Part shown: piece after piece, positions 8,070 through 16,792 of the stretch
Layout: each line of letters starts with the position of its first letter
Position numbering within the stretch: the stretch's first letter is position 1
Assembly: GCA_945885345.1 (NCBI GenBank)
Contig: CAMCYP010000008.1
Span: 1 to 64,000 of the forward strand
Direction: 5' to 3'
From: Bordetella parapertussis
Lineage (GTDB): Bacteria; Pseudomonadota; Gammaproteobacteria; Burkholderiales; SG8-41
Length of the DNA: 64,000 nucleotides
Made by a program: the position numbers and the translations under genes
Notes under the pieces: generated by a model
Database searches by the model: none
What the model saw: only the letters and a program-made list of their open reading frames with translations
Told to the model about the DNA's origin: nothing

Positions 8070-8848
8070 ATTTTCTGCCGCCCATCGCCCTGATGTTTGC
8101 GGCAACGCTGGGGAGCGGCGTATTTGCAGCCGAACCGCAGCGCCTGCCGGCTCCCAAATCCGGCATCGCATATGCCGGCGCCGATATCCGCGCGATGCAG
8201 GCCGATGATTTCGCCAATCCCGGCATGCTGTGGGTCGCGCGCGGCGAAAAACTGTGGAATACCCCGGCAGGCCGCAGCAACAAATCCTGCGCCACCTGTC
8301 ATCAGGATGCGTCGACCAGCATGAAAGGCGTTGCAGCGCGCCATCCGCGCATCGATGCCGCAACGGGCAAGGTCATCAACATCGAAGGCCGCATCAACGC
8401 CTGTCGTGAACGGCAGCAGGCCGCGGATCCGCTGCAGTACGAATCGGAAGAGTTGCTGGCGCTGACCGCGTATGTGGCGCACCAGTCGCACGGCATGCCG
8501 GTTGCCGTGGTGGCGGATGCGACCAATCGTCCGCACCTCGAACGCGGCCGCGACATCTATTACCGTCGCCAGGGCCAGATGAACCTGGCCTGCACGCATT
8601 GCCACGAACAGAACGCGGGCCGCAAACTGCTCGCCGATACCATCAGCGAAGGCCATGGCAATGCCTATCCGGCCTATCGCCTGGAATGGCAGGCCATCGG
8701 TTCGCTGCAGCGGCGGTTGCGCGCCTGTTATTACGGCGTGCGCGCAGCGATGCCGGCGTTTGGTTCGGATGAGTTGCTGGATCTGGAGCTGTATCTCGCC
8801 CGGCGCGCCACGGGATTAACCGTGGAAACGCCGGGCGTCAGACGTTAG
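8066..8848 (+). CDS. soxA: SoxA dihaem cytochrome c (L-cysteine S-thiosulfotransferase subunit)
   Basis: 260 residues if it starts at TTG 8066, which overlaps the soxZ stop and gives a complete signal peptide ending at FAAEP; ATG 8093 is an alternative. Two haem sites are present, CATCH and CTHCH. The conserved cysteines INACRERQ and RACYYGVRA are also there, the latter being the expected persulfide ligand of the active haem, and the ending ETPGVRR is a family hallmark. With SoxX it would join thiosulfate to SoxY. soxB, normally next, is absent: the gene meets kup tail to tail with three bases between stops. Confidence 0.88.
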   Translation: MNFLPPIALMFAATLGSGVFAAEPQRLPAPKSGIAYAGADIRAMQADDFANPGMLWVARGEKLWNTPAGRSNKSCATCHQDASTSMKGVAARHPRIDAATGKVINIEGRINACRERQQAADPLQYESEELLALTAYVAHQSHGMPVAVVADATNRPHLERGRDIYYRRQGQMNLACTHCHEQNAGRKLLADTISEGHGNAYPAYRLEWQAIGSLQRRLRACYYGVRAAMPAFGSDELLDLELYLARRATGLTVETPGVRR

Positions 8849-8851
8849 TTT

Positions 8852-10735
8852 TTAAATCTCGATCCGCGTGCCCAGCTCAATCACGCGGTTCGCTGGCAGG
8901 TGGAAATACTCGACCACGCTGCTGGCGTTGCGCGCCATGGTGGCAAACAGGCGTTCCCGCCACAGCGCCATGCCGTCGTCACCGATGACCGGGATCAGCG
9001 TTTCGCGGCTGAGGAAAAACGAGGTTTCCATCATCTCGAAACCGAGCCCGTGTTCGCAGCATAGCGCAAGCGTCTGCGGCACATCGACCGGATTCTTGAA
9101 ACCGAAGCGCATGCGGATGCGCCAGCAGCCGTTACCCAGCGCTTCCACAGTGACTCGTTCGTTGAACGGCACCCAGGGTGTGTCGGCAATGGTTACGGTG
9201 AGGAAGATCACGCGTTCATGCAGCACCTTGTTGTGCGCGAGGTTGTGCAGCAGCGCATGCGGCACAGCATTGGCATCGGCCACCATGAACACCGCCGTGC
9301 CCGGGACACGGTGCGGCGGATATTTGAACAGTGAAGCCAGAAAATCCTGTACTGGAATGGCCGAAGTCTGCAGGCGCTTGGCGAGAATGCGCCGGCCATG
9401 CCACCAGGTCAGCATCACGATGAACATGATCGCGCCCAGCGCCAGCGGGAACCAGCCGCCATCGTCGATCTTGAGCAGGCTCGACGAGAAAAACGCCAGG
9501 TCGAGCAGAATGAAAAAGCCGGTGGCGGCAATGCACAGCGCGAGGTTATAGCCCCAGACCTTGCGGATCACGAAAAACGTCAGAAAGGTGGTGACCAGCA
9601 TGGTGCCGGTGACGGCGACGCCGTAAGCCGAAGCGAGGCTGCTTGACGAACCGAAGCCGAAGACGGCGGCGAGCACGATTGCCAGCAATATCCAGTTCAC
9701 CGCCGGCATGTAGATCTGGCCCATTTCCTTGGCCGAGGTCTGTTGCACGCTCATGCGTGGCAGATAACCGAGCTGGATCGCCTGACGCGTCAGCGAGTAG
9801 GTGCCGGAGATGGTCGCCTGCGACGCAATCACTGTGGCCGCGGTGGCCAGCGCCACCATCGGATACAGCGCCCACTCCGGATACAGCAGGTAAAAGGGGT
9901 TGCTGACGGACTTTGGATTGACGATCAGCAGCGCGCCCTGGCCGAGGTAATTCAGCACCAGCGCCGGGAATACCAGGCCGAACCACGCGAGGCGGATGGC
10001 TTCCTTGCCGAAATGGCCCATGTCGGCATACAGCGCCTCAGCGCCGGTAAAGGCCAGCAGCACCGCGCCGATCACGACAAAGGATGCGAAGCCGTGCTGT
10101 GTGACAAAAGCGATGGCGTGCGTCGGAATGAAGGCCTGCAGGATCACGGGGGCTTGCAGGATGCCATGGATGCCGGCTGCACCAAGCGCGAGAAACCACA
10201 GGATCACGATCGGGCCGAACAGCAGGCCGACGCGCGCGGTGCCGTAACGCTGGAACGAGAACAGCGCGATCAGTACGCCGGCGGATATTGGCAGCACATA
10301 AGGTTTGAAGGTGGTGGTTCCGATCTCCAGGCCTTCGACGGCGGAGAGCACGGATATCGCGGGGGTCAGCACCGCGTCGCCGTAGAACAGCGCAGCACCA
10401 GCCAGCCCGGCGAACAGGATCGCTGCGTATTGACGGGGATGGTCTTTGCAGGCGGAGGAGGCCAGTGCCAGCAGCGCCATGATGCCGCCCTCGCCGCGGT
10501 TGTTGGCGCGCATGATCAGCACCACGTATTTCAGCGACACCACCAGCATCAGCGCCCAGAAAATCGCCGAGATGCCGCCGAGGATGGTTTCTGTTTCGAG
10601 GGGGATGCCGTGGTCCGGGGAGAAGGTTTCCTTGACGGCGTAGAGCGGGCTGGTGCCGATGTCGCCGTAGACGATACCGAGGGCGGCGAGGGTGAGTGCT
10701 GCACGGGACTGCTTCAGACGCGGGTCGGTATCCAT
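8852..10735 (-). CDS. kup: Kup-type low-affinity potassium:proton symporter
   Basis: 627 residues, the normal length. The signature ALGIVYGDIGTSPLYA is near the N-terminus, followed by about twelve membrane helices (residues ~15-440) and a ~180-residue cytoplasmic tail. It takes up K+ across the inner membrane together with H+. A GGAGG site precedes the ATG. It is monocistronic and convergent with soxA. The 187 bases upstream are AT-rich and hold no gene. Confidence 0.95.
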   Translation of the reverse strand: MDTDPRLKQSRAALTLAALGIVYGDIGTSPLYAVKETFSPDHGIPLETETILGGISAIFWALMLVVSLKYVVLIMRANNRGEGGIMALLALASSACKDHPRQYAAILFAGLAGAALFYGDAVLTPAISVLSAVEGLEIGTTTFKPYVLPISAGVLIALFSFQRYGTARVGLLFGPIVILWFLALGAAGIHGILQAPVILQAFIPTHAIAFVTQHGFASFVVIGAVLLAFTGAEALYADMGHFGKEAIRLAWFGLVFPALVLNYLGQGALLIVNPKSVSNPFYLLYPEWALYPMVALATAATVIASQATISGTYSLTRQAIQLGYLPRMSVQQTSAKEMGQIYMPAVNWILLAIVLAAVFGFGSSSSLASAYGVAVTGTMLVTTFLTFFVIRKVWGYNLALCIAATGFFILLDLAFFSSSLLKIDDGGWFPLALGAIMFIVMLTWWHGRRILAKRLQTSAIPVQDFLASLFKYPPHRVPGTAVFMVADANAVPHALLHNLAHNKVLHERVIFLTVTIADTPWVPFNERVTVEALGNGCWRIRMRFGFKNPVDVPQTLALCCEHGLGFEMMETSFFLSRETLIPVIGDDGMALWRERLFATMARNASSVVEYFHLPANRVIELGTRIEI

Positions 10736-10922
10736 ACCGGCCTCCTTTTCTTGTTGTTAAAGGAGAGCGCGGATTCTCATGCTGCGACGCACAAAATACA
10801 AGTGAGCTAGTGCACGCCAACTTTCCACAAGGAATAAATTCAAATAAATATCAATTAAATCAATAATTTATGAATTTTTATGCCGGAGGCGAAAATACAA
10901 CAGCCAGACAACCAGCAAGGCT

Positions 10923-11480
10923 TCACGGGGCCGGTGCGGCGCTTGCGGCCGAGGCCATGCGGGCAAAGTTTTCGTAGAGATCCCAGTCGAGCGGATGGGC
11001 TTCCAGCGTCTGCGGATGCCACATCCGCCGCGGCAGTTCGAAAATGTCACCACCGTAGACATGCAGCCCGATGGCCGGCGTGTCGCCGAGGCATTCCGCG
11101 ACATGCGCTGTCTCCGCGCGCATGTTCAGTATCGCGCCCCTGGTCAGTGTGACCTCGCTGGCGCGGCGCAGCTGACTGTTGTCGGTGCGGTAAAGCGTGT
11201 TCTTTTCCTCGCCAGACAGCAGCAGGATGGAAGCCCAAGTGCCGTGATCATGCGGCGGCGTGCGCCGGCCATTGGGAAAGCGCACCTTGAGCAGGGTCAG
11301 GTCGGGCGAGCGGTAAAACACCTGGCGCGCATTGCCGCCGGTGCCGGAAACATAACTCAGCGCCTGTTCGATTTCTTCGACCCGGGTGCTGAGGCTTTGC
11401 AGCACTTCGCGCATTGCCGCCATCGGGTCGGCACTTTCGCGGGCCTGGGCGCAGCGGGTGACGAGTTCATGTACTTTCAT
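10923..11480 (-). CDS. Cupin thiol dioxygenase (cysteine/3-mercaptopropionate dioxygenase family)
   Basis: 185 residues. The iron-binding His pair appears in PPHDHGTWA (H77, H79) and the third ligand in ETAHVAEC (H126), the pattern of the cysteine dioxygenase family. Members add O2 to a small thiol to give a sulfinate. The bacterial group includes both cysteine and 3-mercaptopropionate dioxygenases, which short motifs do not separate. It is transcribed downstream of, and separately from, the kor operon. With the nearby sox genes it gives this stretch a loose sulfur theme, which may be coincidental. Confidence 0.82.
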   Translation of the reverse strand: MKVHELVTRCAQARESADPMAAMREVLQSLSTRVEEIEQALSYVSGTGGNARQVFYRSPDLTLLKVRFPNGRRTPPHDHGTWASILLLSGEEKNTLYRTDNSQLRRASEVTLTRGAILNMRAETAHVAECLGDTPAIGLHVYGGDIFELPRRMWHPQTLEAHPLDWDLYENFARMASAASAAPAP

Positions 11481-11613
11481 GGGTGCTCATCTTTGTCAGG
11501 GGTTGTAGCCCGTAAGAAGTCCTGCAACACCATCAGGATGAACGGATTACGGGAAACAGAAATTCCGTATTTCAGCTCGTTTTATACGAGCTATACCCGC
11601 CCGCGGTTGAACT

Positions 11614-12669
11614 TCAGCGCAACCCGGCGTTGATTTTCTCCAGCGCAGCCGAACCCGGGCACAGCTCTTTCGTGCCAAGCTGATTCAGCGGCGTCTGCAC
11701 CGTATTGATGTACTGATGCAGATCAGCCGCTTCCGACGCGAGGTAAAGCAGACCAGTGACGATCTCGCCGGCTGCCGCGCGTTCCTGCACATGGTTCATC
11801 GCCTTGATGCGGTCCGTCGGATCGTAATCGGGCGCCAGTTTGCGCAGTTTGAGCATCGAACCGTCGTGCTGGGCGATGTTGATGACTTCACCCGGGGCGT
11901 AGTCGGCGGTGATTTCGTCGCGGCTTTCGATGAAGTCGAGGCGGTTCACTGCGGCATTGTGCTGGCGCACGTAATCGTAGGATTTGGTCGAACCTTCGTG
12001 GTTGTTGAAGGCGACGCAGGGCGAGATGACGTCGATGAACGACGGGCCCGGATGTCTGATCGCGGCCTTGATCAGCGGCACCAGCTGTTTTTTGTCGCCG
12101 GAGAAAGCGCGGGCAACGAAGGTGGCGCGCAGCAGCAGTGCCATGCCGACCAGATCCACTGGTTCGTCCGGATTCAGCACGCCGCGTTTGGATTTGGAGC
12201 CCTTGGTCGCGGTGGCGGAGAACTGGCCCTTGGTCAGGCCGTAAACGCCGTTGTTTTCGACGATGTACACCATGTTTACGCCGCGGCGGATGCAATGCGC
12301 GAACTGGCCGAGGCCGATCGACGCCGAGTCGCCGTCACCGGAAACACCCAGATAGAGCAGCTCGCGGTTGGCGAGGTTGGCGCCGGTCAGCACCGATGGC
12401 ATGCGGCCGTGCACGCTGTTGAAGCCGTGCGAGTTGCCGAGGAAATAGTCCGGCGTTTTGGACGAGCAGCCGATGCCCGACAGCTTGGCGACGCGGTGCG
12501 GCTGGACGTCCAGTTCCCAGCAGGCCTGGATGATGGCCGCCGAGATCGAATCGTGGCCGCATCCGGCGCACAGCGTGGAAATCTTGCCCTCGTAATCGCG
12601 GCGGGTGTAACCGGCGGCGTTGTGGGCCAGCGACGGGTGGTGCAGTTTGGGTTTGGCGAGATAGGTCAT
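11614..12669 (-). CDS. korB: 2-oxoacid:acceptor oxidoreductase, beta (TPP) subunit
   Basis: 351 residues. The thiamine diphosphate motif is GDGDSASIGLGQ followed by VENNGVYGLTKGQ, and CAGCGHDS near residue 34 supplies cysteines of the electron-transfer cluster. The protein matches 2-oxoglutarate:ferredoxin oxidoreductase beta subunits, extended at the C-terminus. It lies 13 bases after korA, in the operon korC-korA-korB read on the minus strand. The substrate is probably 2-oxoglutarate, but other 2-oxoacids are possible. No clear terminator follows the stop. Confidence 0.88.
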   Translation of the reverse strand: MTYLAKPKLHHPSLAHNAAGYTRRDYEGKISTLCAGCGHDSISAAIIQACWELDVQPHRVAKLSGIGCSSKTPDYFLGNSHGFNSVHGRMPSVLTGANLANRELLYLGVSGDGDSASIGLGQFAHCIRRGVNMVYIVENNGVYGLTKGQFSATATKGSKSKRGVLNPDEPVDLVGMALLLRATFVARAFSGDKKQLVPLIKAAIRHPGPSFIDVISPCVAFNNHEGSTKSYDYVRQHNAAVNRLDFIESRDEITADYAPGEVINIAQHDGSMLKLRKLAPDYDPTDRIKAMNHVQERAAAGEIVTGLLYLASEAADLHQYINTVQTPLNQLGTKELCPGSAALEKINAGLR

Positions 12670-12682
12670 GATGTTTTAATTC

Positions 12683-14518
12683 TCAAGATGCTTTTTTCAG
12701 CGGCACCACGCGGTGGGCGCCGGCATGCTGGGAAATCTGGTCGACGATGAAGCGCGCGGTAATCGGCGTGCCGTCGTAATGCAGCAGCGAAATCAGCCGT
12801 GCCGGGTTGATCTTGCCGTCGGTGACCATCAGGGTTTTTAGCTGTGCGTCGCGGTTCTGCTCGATCACGAACACCCAGGGATGGGAGGCAACAAAATCGC
12901 TGAGTTCGTCGGCAAACGGGAAGCCGCGGATGCGCAGTGCGTTGACGTGTATGCCTTTTTCAGAGAGCGTATCCAGCGCTTCCTGCATCGCCGGGCTGGT
13001 CGAACCGTAGAAAATCGCGCCGAAACGTGCCGGTTTCTCCGCCGGATAGAGCAGCGGTTTCGGTACCAGTGACTTCGCGGTCTCGAACTTGCGCATCAGG
13101 CGCTGCATGTTGTCGACGTAATCGGGGCCGGCTTCAGAATACTGCGCATAACGGTTCTTGGTCGTGCCGCGGGTGAAATAACCGCCGCGGGTCGGATGTG
13201 TTCCCGGGTAAGTGCGGAACGGAATGCCGTCGCCATCCACATCCAGGTAGCGCCCGAAGTCCGCGCCGGCGTCGAGCCGTTCGTAGGTCATCACCTTGCC
13301 GCGATCGTATTCCTTTGTGTCATCCCAGGCGTAGGGCCGGCACAGGCGGGTGTTCATGCCGATGTCGAGATCGGTCATCACGAACACCGGCGTCTGCAAC
13401 CGCTCCGCCAAGTCGAACGCCTGCGCCGTCAGTTCAAAACACTCGGTCGGATCTTCCGGAAACAGCAGCACATGCTTGGTATCGCCGTGCGAGGCATAGG
13501 CGCAGGCCAGCAGGTCCGACTGCTGGGTGCGCGTCGGCATGCCGGTGGAGGGGCCGCCGCGCTGCACATCGACCAGCACCACCGGGATTTCGGCGAAGTA
13601 GGCGAGGCCGATGAACTCGGACATCAGCGAAATGCCGGGGCCGGAAGTCGCAGTGAATGAGCGCGCGCCATTCCAGCCGGCGCCGATGGCGATGCCGATG
13701 GAGGCCAGCTCGTCTTCGCCCTGGATGATCGCGTATTTGTTTTTGCCGGATTCGGTATCAGTACGCATCTTCTTGCAGTAGGCAATGAAGGCTTCGGCGA
13801 CCGATGAAGACGGCGTGATCGGATACCAGGCGCAGACCGAAGCGCCGCCATAAACAGCGCCCAGCGCGATCGCGCTGTTGCCGTCGGTGAAAATCCTGTC
13901 GCCGACGTTGTCGGCGCGCTGCAGCTTGATGCCCAGCGGGCAGGGCAGGTGTTTCAGCGCGTAGTCGCGGCCGAGGTGCAGTGCTTTGACGTTGGACTGC
14001 AGCAGCGCTTCCTTGCCTTTGTACTGCTCGGTGAAGAGTTGTTCGATTTCTTTGGGATCCAGTTCCAGCAGCGCCGACAGCGCGCCGACGTAGATGATGT
14101 TCTTGAACAGCTGGCGCTGGCGCGGATCGGTGTAAGTGGTGTTGCAGATTTCCGTCAGCGGCATGCCGATGGGCGTGACGTCATTGCGGAATTTGCTGGC
14201 GGGGAGCGGCTTGGAGTTGTCGTAGAACAGGTAACCGCCGGATTCGATTTCCTTCAGGTCGTTGTCCCAGGTCTGCGGGTTCATCGACACCATCAGGTCG
14301 ACGCCACCACGGCGGCCCTGATAACCCTTTTCGTTGACCCGTACCTCGTACCAGGTCGGTAGCCCCTGGATATTCGACGGGAAAATATTGCGCGGGCTGA
14401 CCGGCACACCCATGCGCAGGATGGCGCGCGCGAACAGTTCATTGGCCGAAGCCGAACCGGAGCCGTTGACGTTGGCGAATTTGACGACGAAGTCGTTGAT
14501 GGCGGTAATTTGTTTCAT
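12683..14518 (-). CDS. korA: 2-oxoacid:acceptor oxidoreductase, fused gamma-alpha subunit
   Basis: 611 residues. The N-terminal ~190 residues are the gamma domain (KFANVNGSGSASANELFARA and GYQGRRGGVDLMV). The alpha pyrimidine-binding domain begins near GNSAIALGAVYGGASVCAWYPITPSSSVAE and contains TATSGPGISLMSEFIGLA. Such fusions are known for KorA. With KorB it oxidatively decarboxylates a 2-oxoacid to its acyl-CoA, and low-potential electrons pass on, here presumably to KorC. A CACAGAG repeat lies between this gene and korC. Confidence 0.88.
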   Translation of the reverse strand: MKQITAINDFVVKFANVNGSGSASANELFARAILRMGVPVSPRNIFPSNIQGLPTWYEVRVNEKGYQGRRGGVDLMVSMNPQTWDNDLKEIESGGYLFYDNSKPLPASKFRNDVTPIGMPLTEICNTTYTDPRQRQLFKNIIYVGALSALLELDPKEIEQLFTEQYKGKEALLQSNVKALHLGRDYALKHLPCPLGIKLQRADNVGDRIFTDGNSAIALGAVYGGASVCAWYPITPSSSVAEAFIAYCKKMRTDTESGKNKYAIIQGEDELASIGIAIGAGWNGARSFTATSGPGISLMSEFIGLAYFAEIPVVLVDVQRGGPSTGMPTRTQQSDLLACAYASHGDTKHVLLFPEDPTECFELTAQAFDLAERLQTPVFVMTDLDIGMNTRLCRPYAWDDTKEYDRGKVMTYERLDAGADFGRYLDVDGDGIPFRTYPGTHPTRGGYFTRGTTKNRYAQYSEAGPDYVDNMQRLMRKFETAKSLVPKPLLYPAEKPARFGAIFYGSTSPAMQEALDTLSEKGIHVNALRIRGFPFADELSDFVASHPWVFVIEQNRDAQLKTLMVTDGKINPARLISLLHYDGTPITARFIVDQISQHAGAHRVVPLKKAS

Positions 14519-14544
14519 GTTATTCGTGTTTTAAATTCAAAACC

Positions 14545-14641
14545 TTTTAGCCACAGAGAGCACAGAGTTCACAGAGGAAAACCCAAAAAGCCGGGGCCTT
14601 GGTGTTCTTTGCAGTTCTCTGTGTCCTCTGTGGCTGCTTTT
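14545..14641. repeat. Interspersed palindromic repeat, CACAGAG family, copy A
   Basis: The left arm runs TTTTAGCCACAGAGAGCACA and on through TTCACAGAGG (14545-14577). The right arm is its inverted form, ending CCTCTGTGGCTGCTTTT (14613-14641), around a ~35-base centre. It occupies nearly all of the gap between korC and korA. A second copy, related in the arms but not in the centre, is at 37297-37418. No coding capacity; it could fold into a hairpin in RNA. Confidence 0.8.
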
Positions 14642-14657
14642 GACTTTGACCTTGATC

Positions 14658-16514
14658 TCAGGCCGCCTTGCGTTGCGGTTTGCGGCAGCCCGGACCCGCG
14701 TGGGTCATCTCGACCAGGTATTTCTGCATGTCCCAGGCGCCTGTCGGGCAGCGTTCGGCGCAGAGCCCGCAGTGCAGGCAGACATCCTCGTCCTTGGCCA
14801 TGATGCGGCCGGTCATGCGCAGCTTCTCCGACACATAAAGATCCTGGTCCGGATGCAGTGACGGGGCTGTCAGTTGCGTGCGCAGCTCGGCCTCCTCGGC
14901 ATCCGGCGTGAAAGTGATGCAATCCATCGGGCAGATGTCGACGCAGGCGTCGCACTCAATGCACAGCTTGGGCGCGAACACGGTCTGCACATCGCAGTTC
15001 AGGCAGCGCTGGGCTTCGGCCAGGCCGGCCTTGGCATCGAAACCGAGTTCGACCTCGACCTTGATGTTTTTCAGCGTCAGTTTCTGGTCCTGCCACGGCA
15101 CCTTGTTGCGCAGTCCCGCGGAGATGTCGTTGTCGTAGCTCCACTCATGGATGCCCATTTTCTGCGAGATCACCACAACGGCCGGCAGCGGACGATCCTT
15201 CAGTTCTTCGCTGTTGAACATCTTGTCGATGGACACCGCGGCCTCGTGGCCATGCGCCACTGCCCAGATGATGTTTTTCGGGCCGAAGGCCGAGTCGCCG
15301 CCGAAAAATACTTTCGGATTGGTTGACTGGAAAGTCACCTTGTCGACCACCGGCATGTTCCATTTGTCGAATTCCACGCCGGCGTCGCGCTCGATCCACG
15401 GAAAGGCGTTTTCCTGGCCGATGGCAACCAGTACGTCGTCGCATTCAACGAATTGTTCCGGCTCCCCGGTGGGCACCAGATTGCGGCGGCCCTTGGCGTC
15501 GTATTCGGCTTTGACCTTCTCGAAACTCATGCCGATCAATTTGCCACCTTCGACCTTGCACGATTTCGGCACCAGGAAATTGAGAATGGGGATGCCTTCT
15601 TCAATGGCATCTTCTTTTTCCCAGGGACTGGCTTTCATTTCCTCGTAACCCGAGCGCACGATGACCTTGACGTCTTCACCGCCGAGGCGCTTGGCCGAGC
15701 GACAGCAGTCCATCGCGGTGTTGCCGCCGCCGAGGACGATCACGCGTTTGCCAATCTTCTCAATGTGGCCGAACGACACGCTGGCCAGCCAGTCGATGCC
15801 GAGATGCACGTTTTTGGTTTCAGCACGGCCCGGTACGTCGAGATCGCGGCCGCGCGGTGCACCGGTACCAACGAATACCGCATCATAATTTTCCGCGAGT
15901 ATTTTTTTCAGGCTGTCGACGCGGGTGCCGCATTTGACGTCGATGTTGCCGATACTGGTGATGTAGCCGACTTCCTCGTCGATCACGGCTTCCGGCAGGC
16001 GGAAACGCGGCACCTGGCTGCGCATGAAACCGCCGGCCTTGGGATCCGCTTCGTAAATGGTGATGTCGTAACCCAGCGGCGCCAAATCGCGCGCCACGGT
16101 CAGTGATGCCGGCCCGCCGCCGATACAGGCGATGCGTTTGCCGTTTTTTTGCTTGGGGGCTTTCGGCAGCCGCGCGCTGATGTCTTCCTTGTTGTCGGCG
16201 GCCACACGTTTCAGACGGCAGATCGCGACCGGCTCCGGCTGCGAACCATGATCATGCGTGACAGGTTTGCGGATTTCGACATTGCCTTCTTCGACGCGGC
16301 CGCGGCGGCAGGCCGGTTCGCAGGGTCGATCACAGGTGCGGCCGAGAATGCCGGGGAAGACATTCGAATTCCAGTTGACCATGTAGGCATCGCCGTAGCG
16401 GCCTGCAGCGATCAAACGGATGTATTCGGGGACGGGGGTGTGGGCCGGGCAGGCCCACTGACAATCGACAACTTTATGGAAGTAATCGGGGTGCGCAATA
16501 TCAGTCGGCTTCAA
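14658..16514 (-). CDS. korC: FAD/[4Fe-4S] NAD(P)H oxidoreductase subunit, GltD-like (KorC)
   Basis: 618 residues from a TTG start (16512-16514) preceded by AGGAG. An N-terminal GltD-type cluster region has CQWACPAH and CDRPCEPACRRGR. It is followed by two Rossmann folds (IGGGPASLTVARDLA for FAD, VLGGGNTAMDCCRSA for NAD(P)) and a C-terminal double ferredoxin domain (CIECDACVDICP, CLHCGLCAERCP). In the 2-oxoglutarate:NADP+ oxidoreductase described from Azoarcus evansii, a third subunit of this kind lets KorAB reduce NAD(P)+ directly. First gene of the operon. An alternative reading is a free-standing NADPH:ferredoxin oxidoreductase. Confidence 0.8.
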   Translation of the reverse strand: MKPTDIAHPDYFHKVVDCQWACPAHTPVPEYIRLIAAGRYGDAYMVNWNSNVFPGILGRTCDRPCEPACRRGRVEEGNVEIRKPVTHDHGSQPEPVAICRLKRVAADNKEDISARLPKAPKQKNGKRIACIGGGPASLTVARDLAPLGYDITIYEADPKAGGFMRSQVPRFRLPEAVIDEEVGYITSIGNIDVKCGTRVDSLKKILAENYDAVFVGTGAPRGRDLDVPGRAETKNVHLGIDWLASVSFGHIEKIGKRVIVLGGGNTAMDCCRSAKRLGGEDVKVIVRSGYEEMKASPWEKEDAIEEGIPILNFLVPKSCKVEGGKLIGMSFEKVKAEYDAKGRRNLVPTGEPEQFVECDDVLVAIGQENAFPWIERDAGVEFDKWNMPVVDKVTFQSTNPKVFFGGDSAFGPKNIIWAVAHGHEAAVSIDKMFNSEELKDRPLPAVVVISQKMGIHEWSYDNDISAGLRNKVPWQDQKLTLKNIKVEVELGFDAKAGLAEAQRCLNCDVQTVFAPKLCIECDACVDICPMDCITFTPDAEEAELRTQLTAPSLHPDQDLYVSEKLRMTGRIMAKDEDVCLHCGLCAERCPTGAWDMQKYLVEMTHAGPGCRKPQRKAA

Positions 16515-16761
16515 AAAATGGCTCCTGCCTGCAGTTTCACCACATCACACATCTTGTTGTTTTATTTGCCTATTACGCTTCTGGATGATGTGACCAAAAG
16601 TGCCGGAAATACTACGCTTTTGCTGCAGGGAATGAAAGCTGAAGGCCGGTGATCCCCCGATGAAATCGACGTTTGTTCTTACCGCTTGGTAGCGCCGGAC
16701 AATGGCGCGGCAGACACAGTGGGGAAAGTTGTAGTCGATTGTTTTAATTGATATTTTTTAT

Positions 16762-16778
16762 ACTCCACGGCGTGGAGT
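16762..16778. repeat. Perfect 17-base palindrome, possible operator
   Basis: ACTCCACGGCGTGGAGT, two 8-base arms around one G, lies 14 bases beyond the Bug-gene stop in an otherwise featureless 278-base gap before korC. On the minus strand it is followed by A-rich rather than T-rich sequence, so it does not fit an intrinsic terminator for the Bug gene. The near-zero loop suits a dimeric regulator site better. Confidence 0.4.
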
Positions 16779-16792
16779 GTCGGTCGCATCCA

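Noticed and set aside
11540-11613. Hairpin AGCTCG/CGAGCT downstream of korB as a terminator
   Set aside because: The stem is only six bases and no T-run follows on the minus strand.
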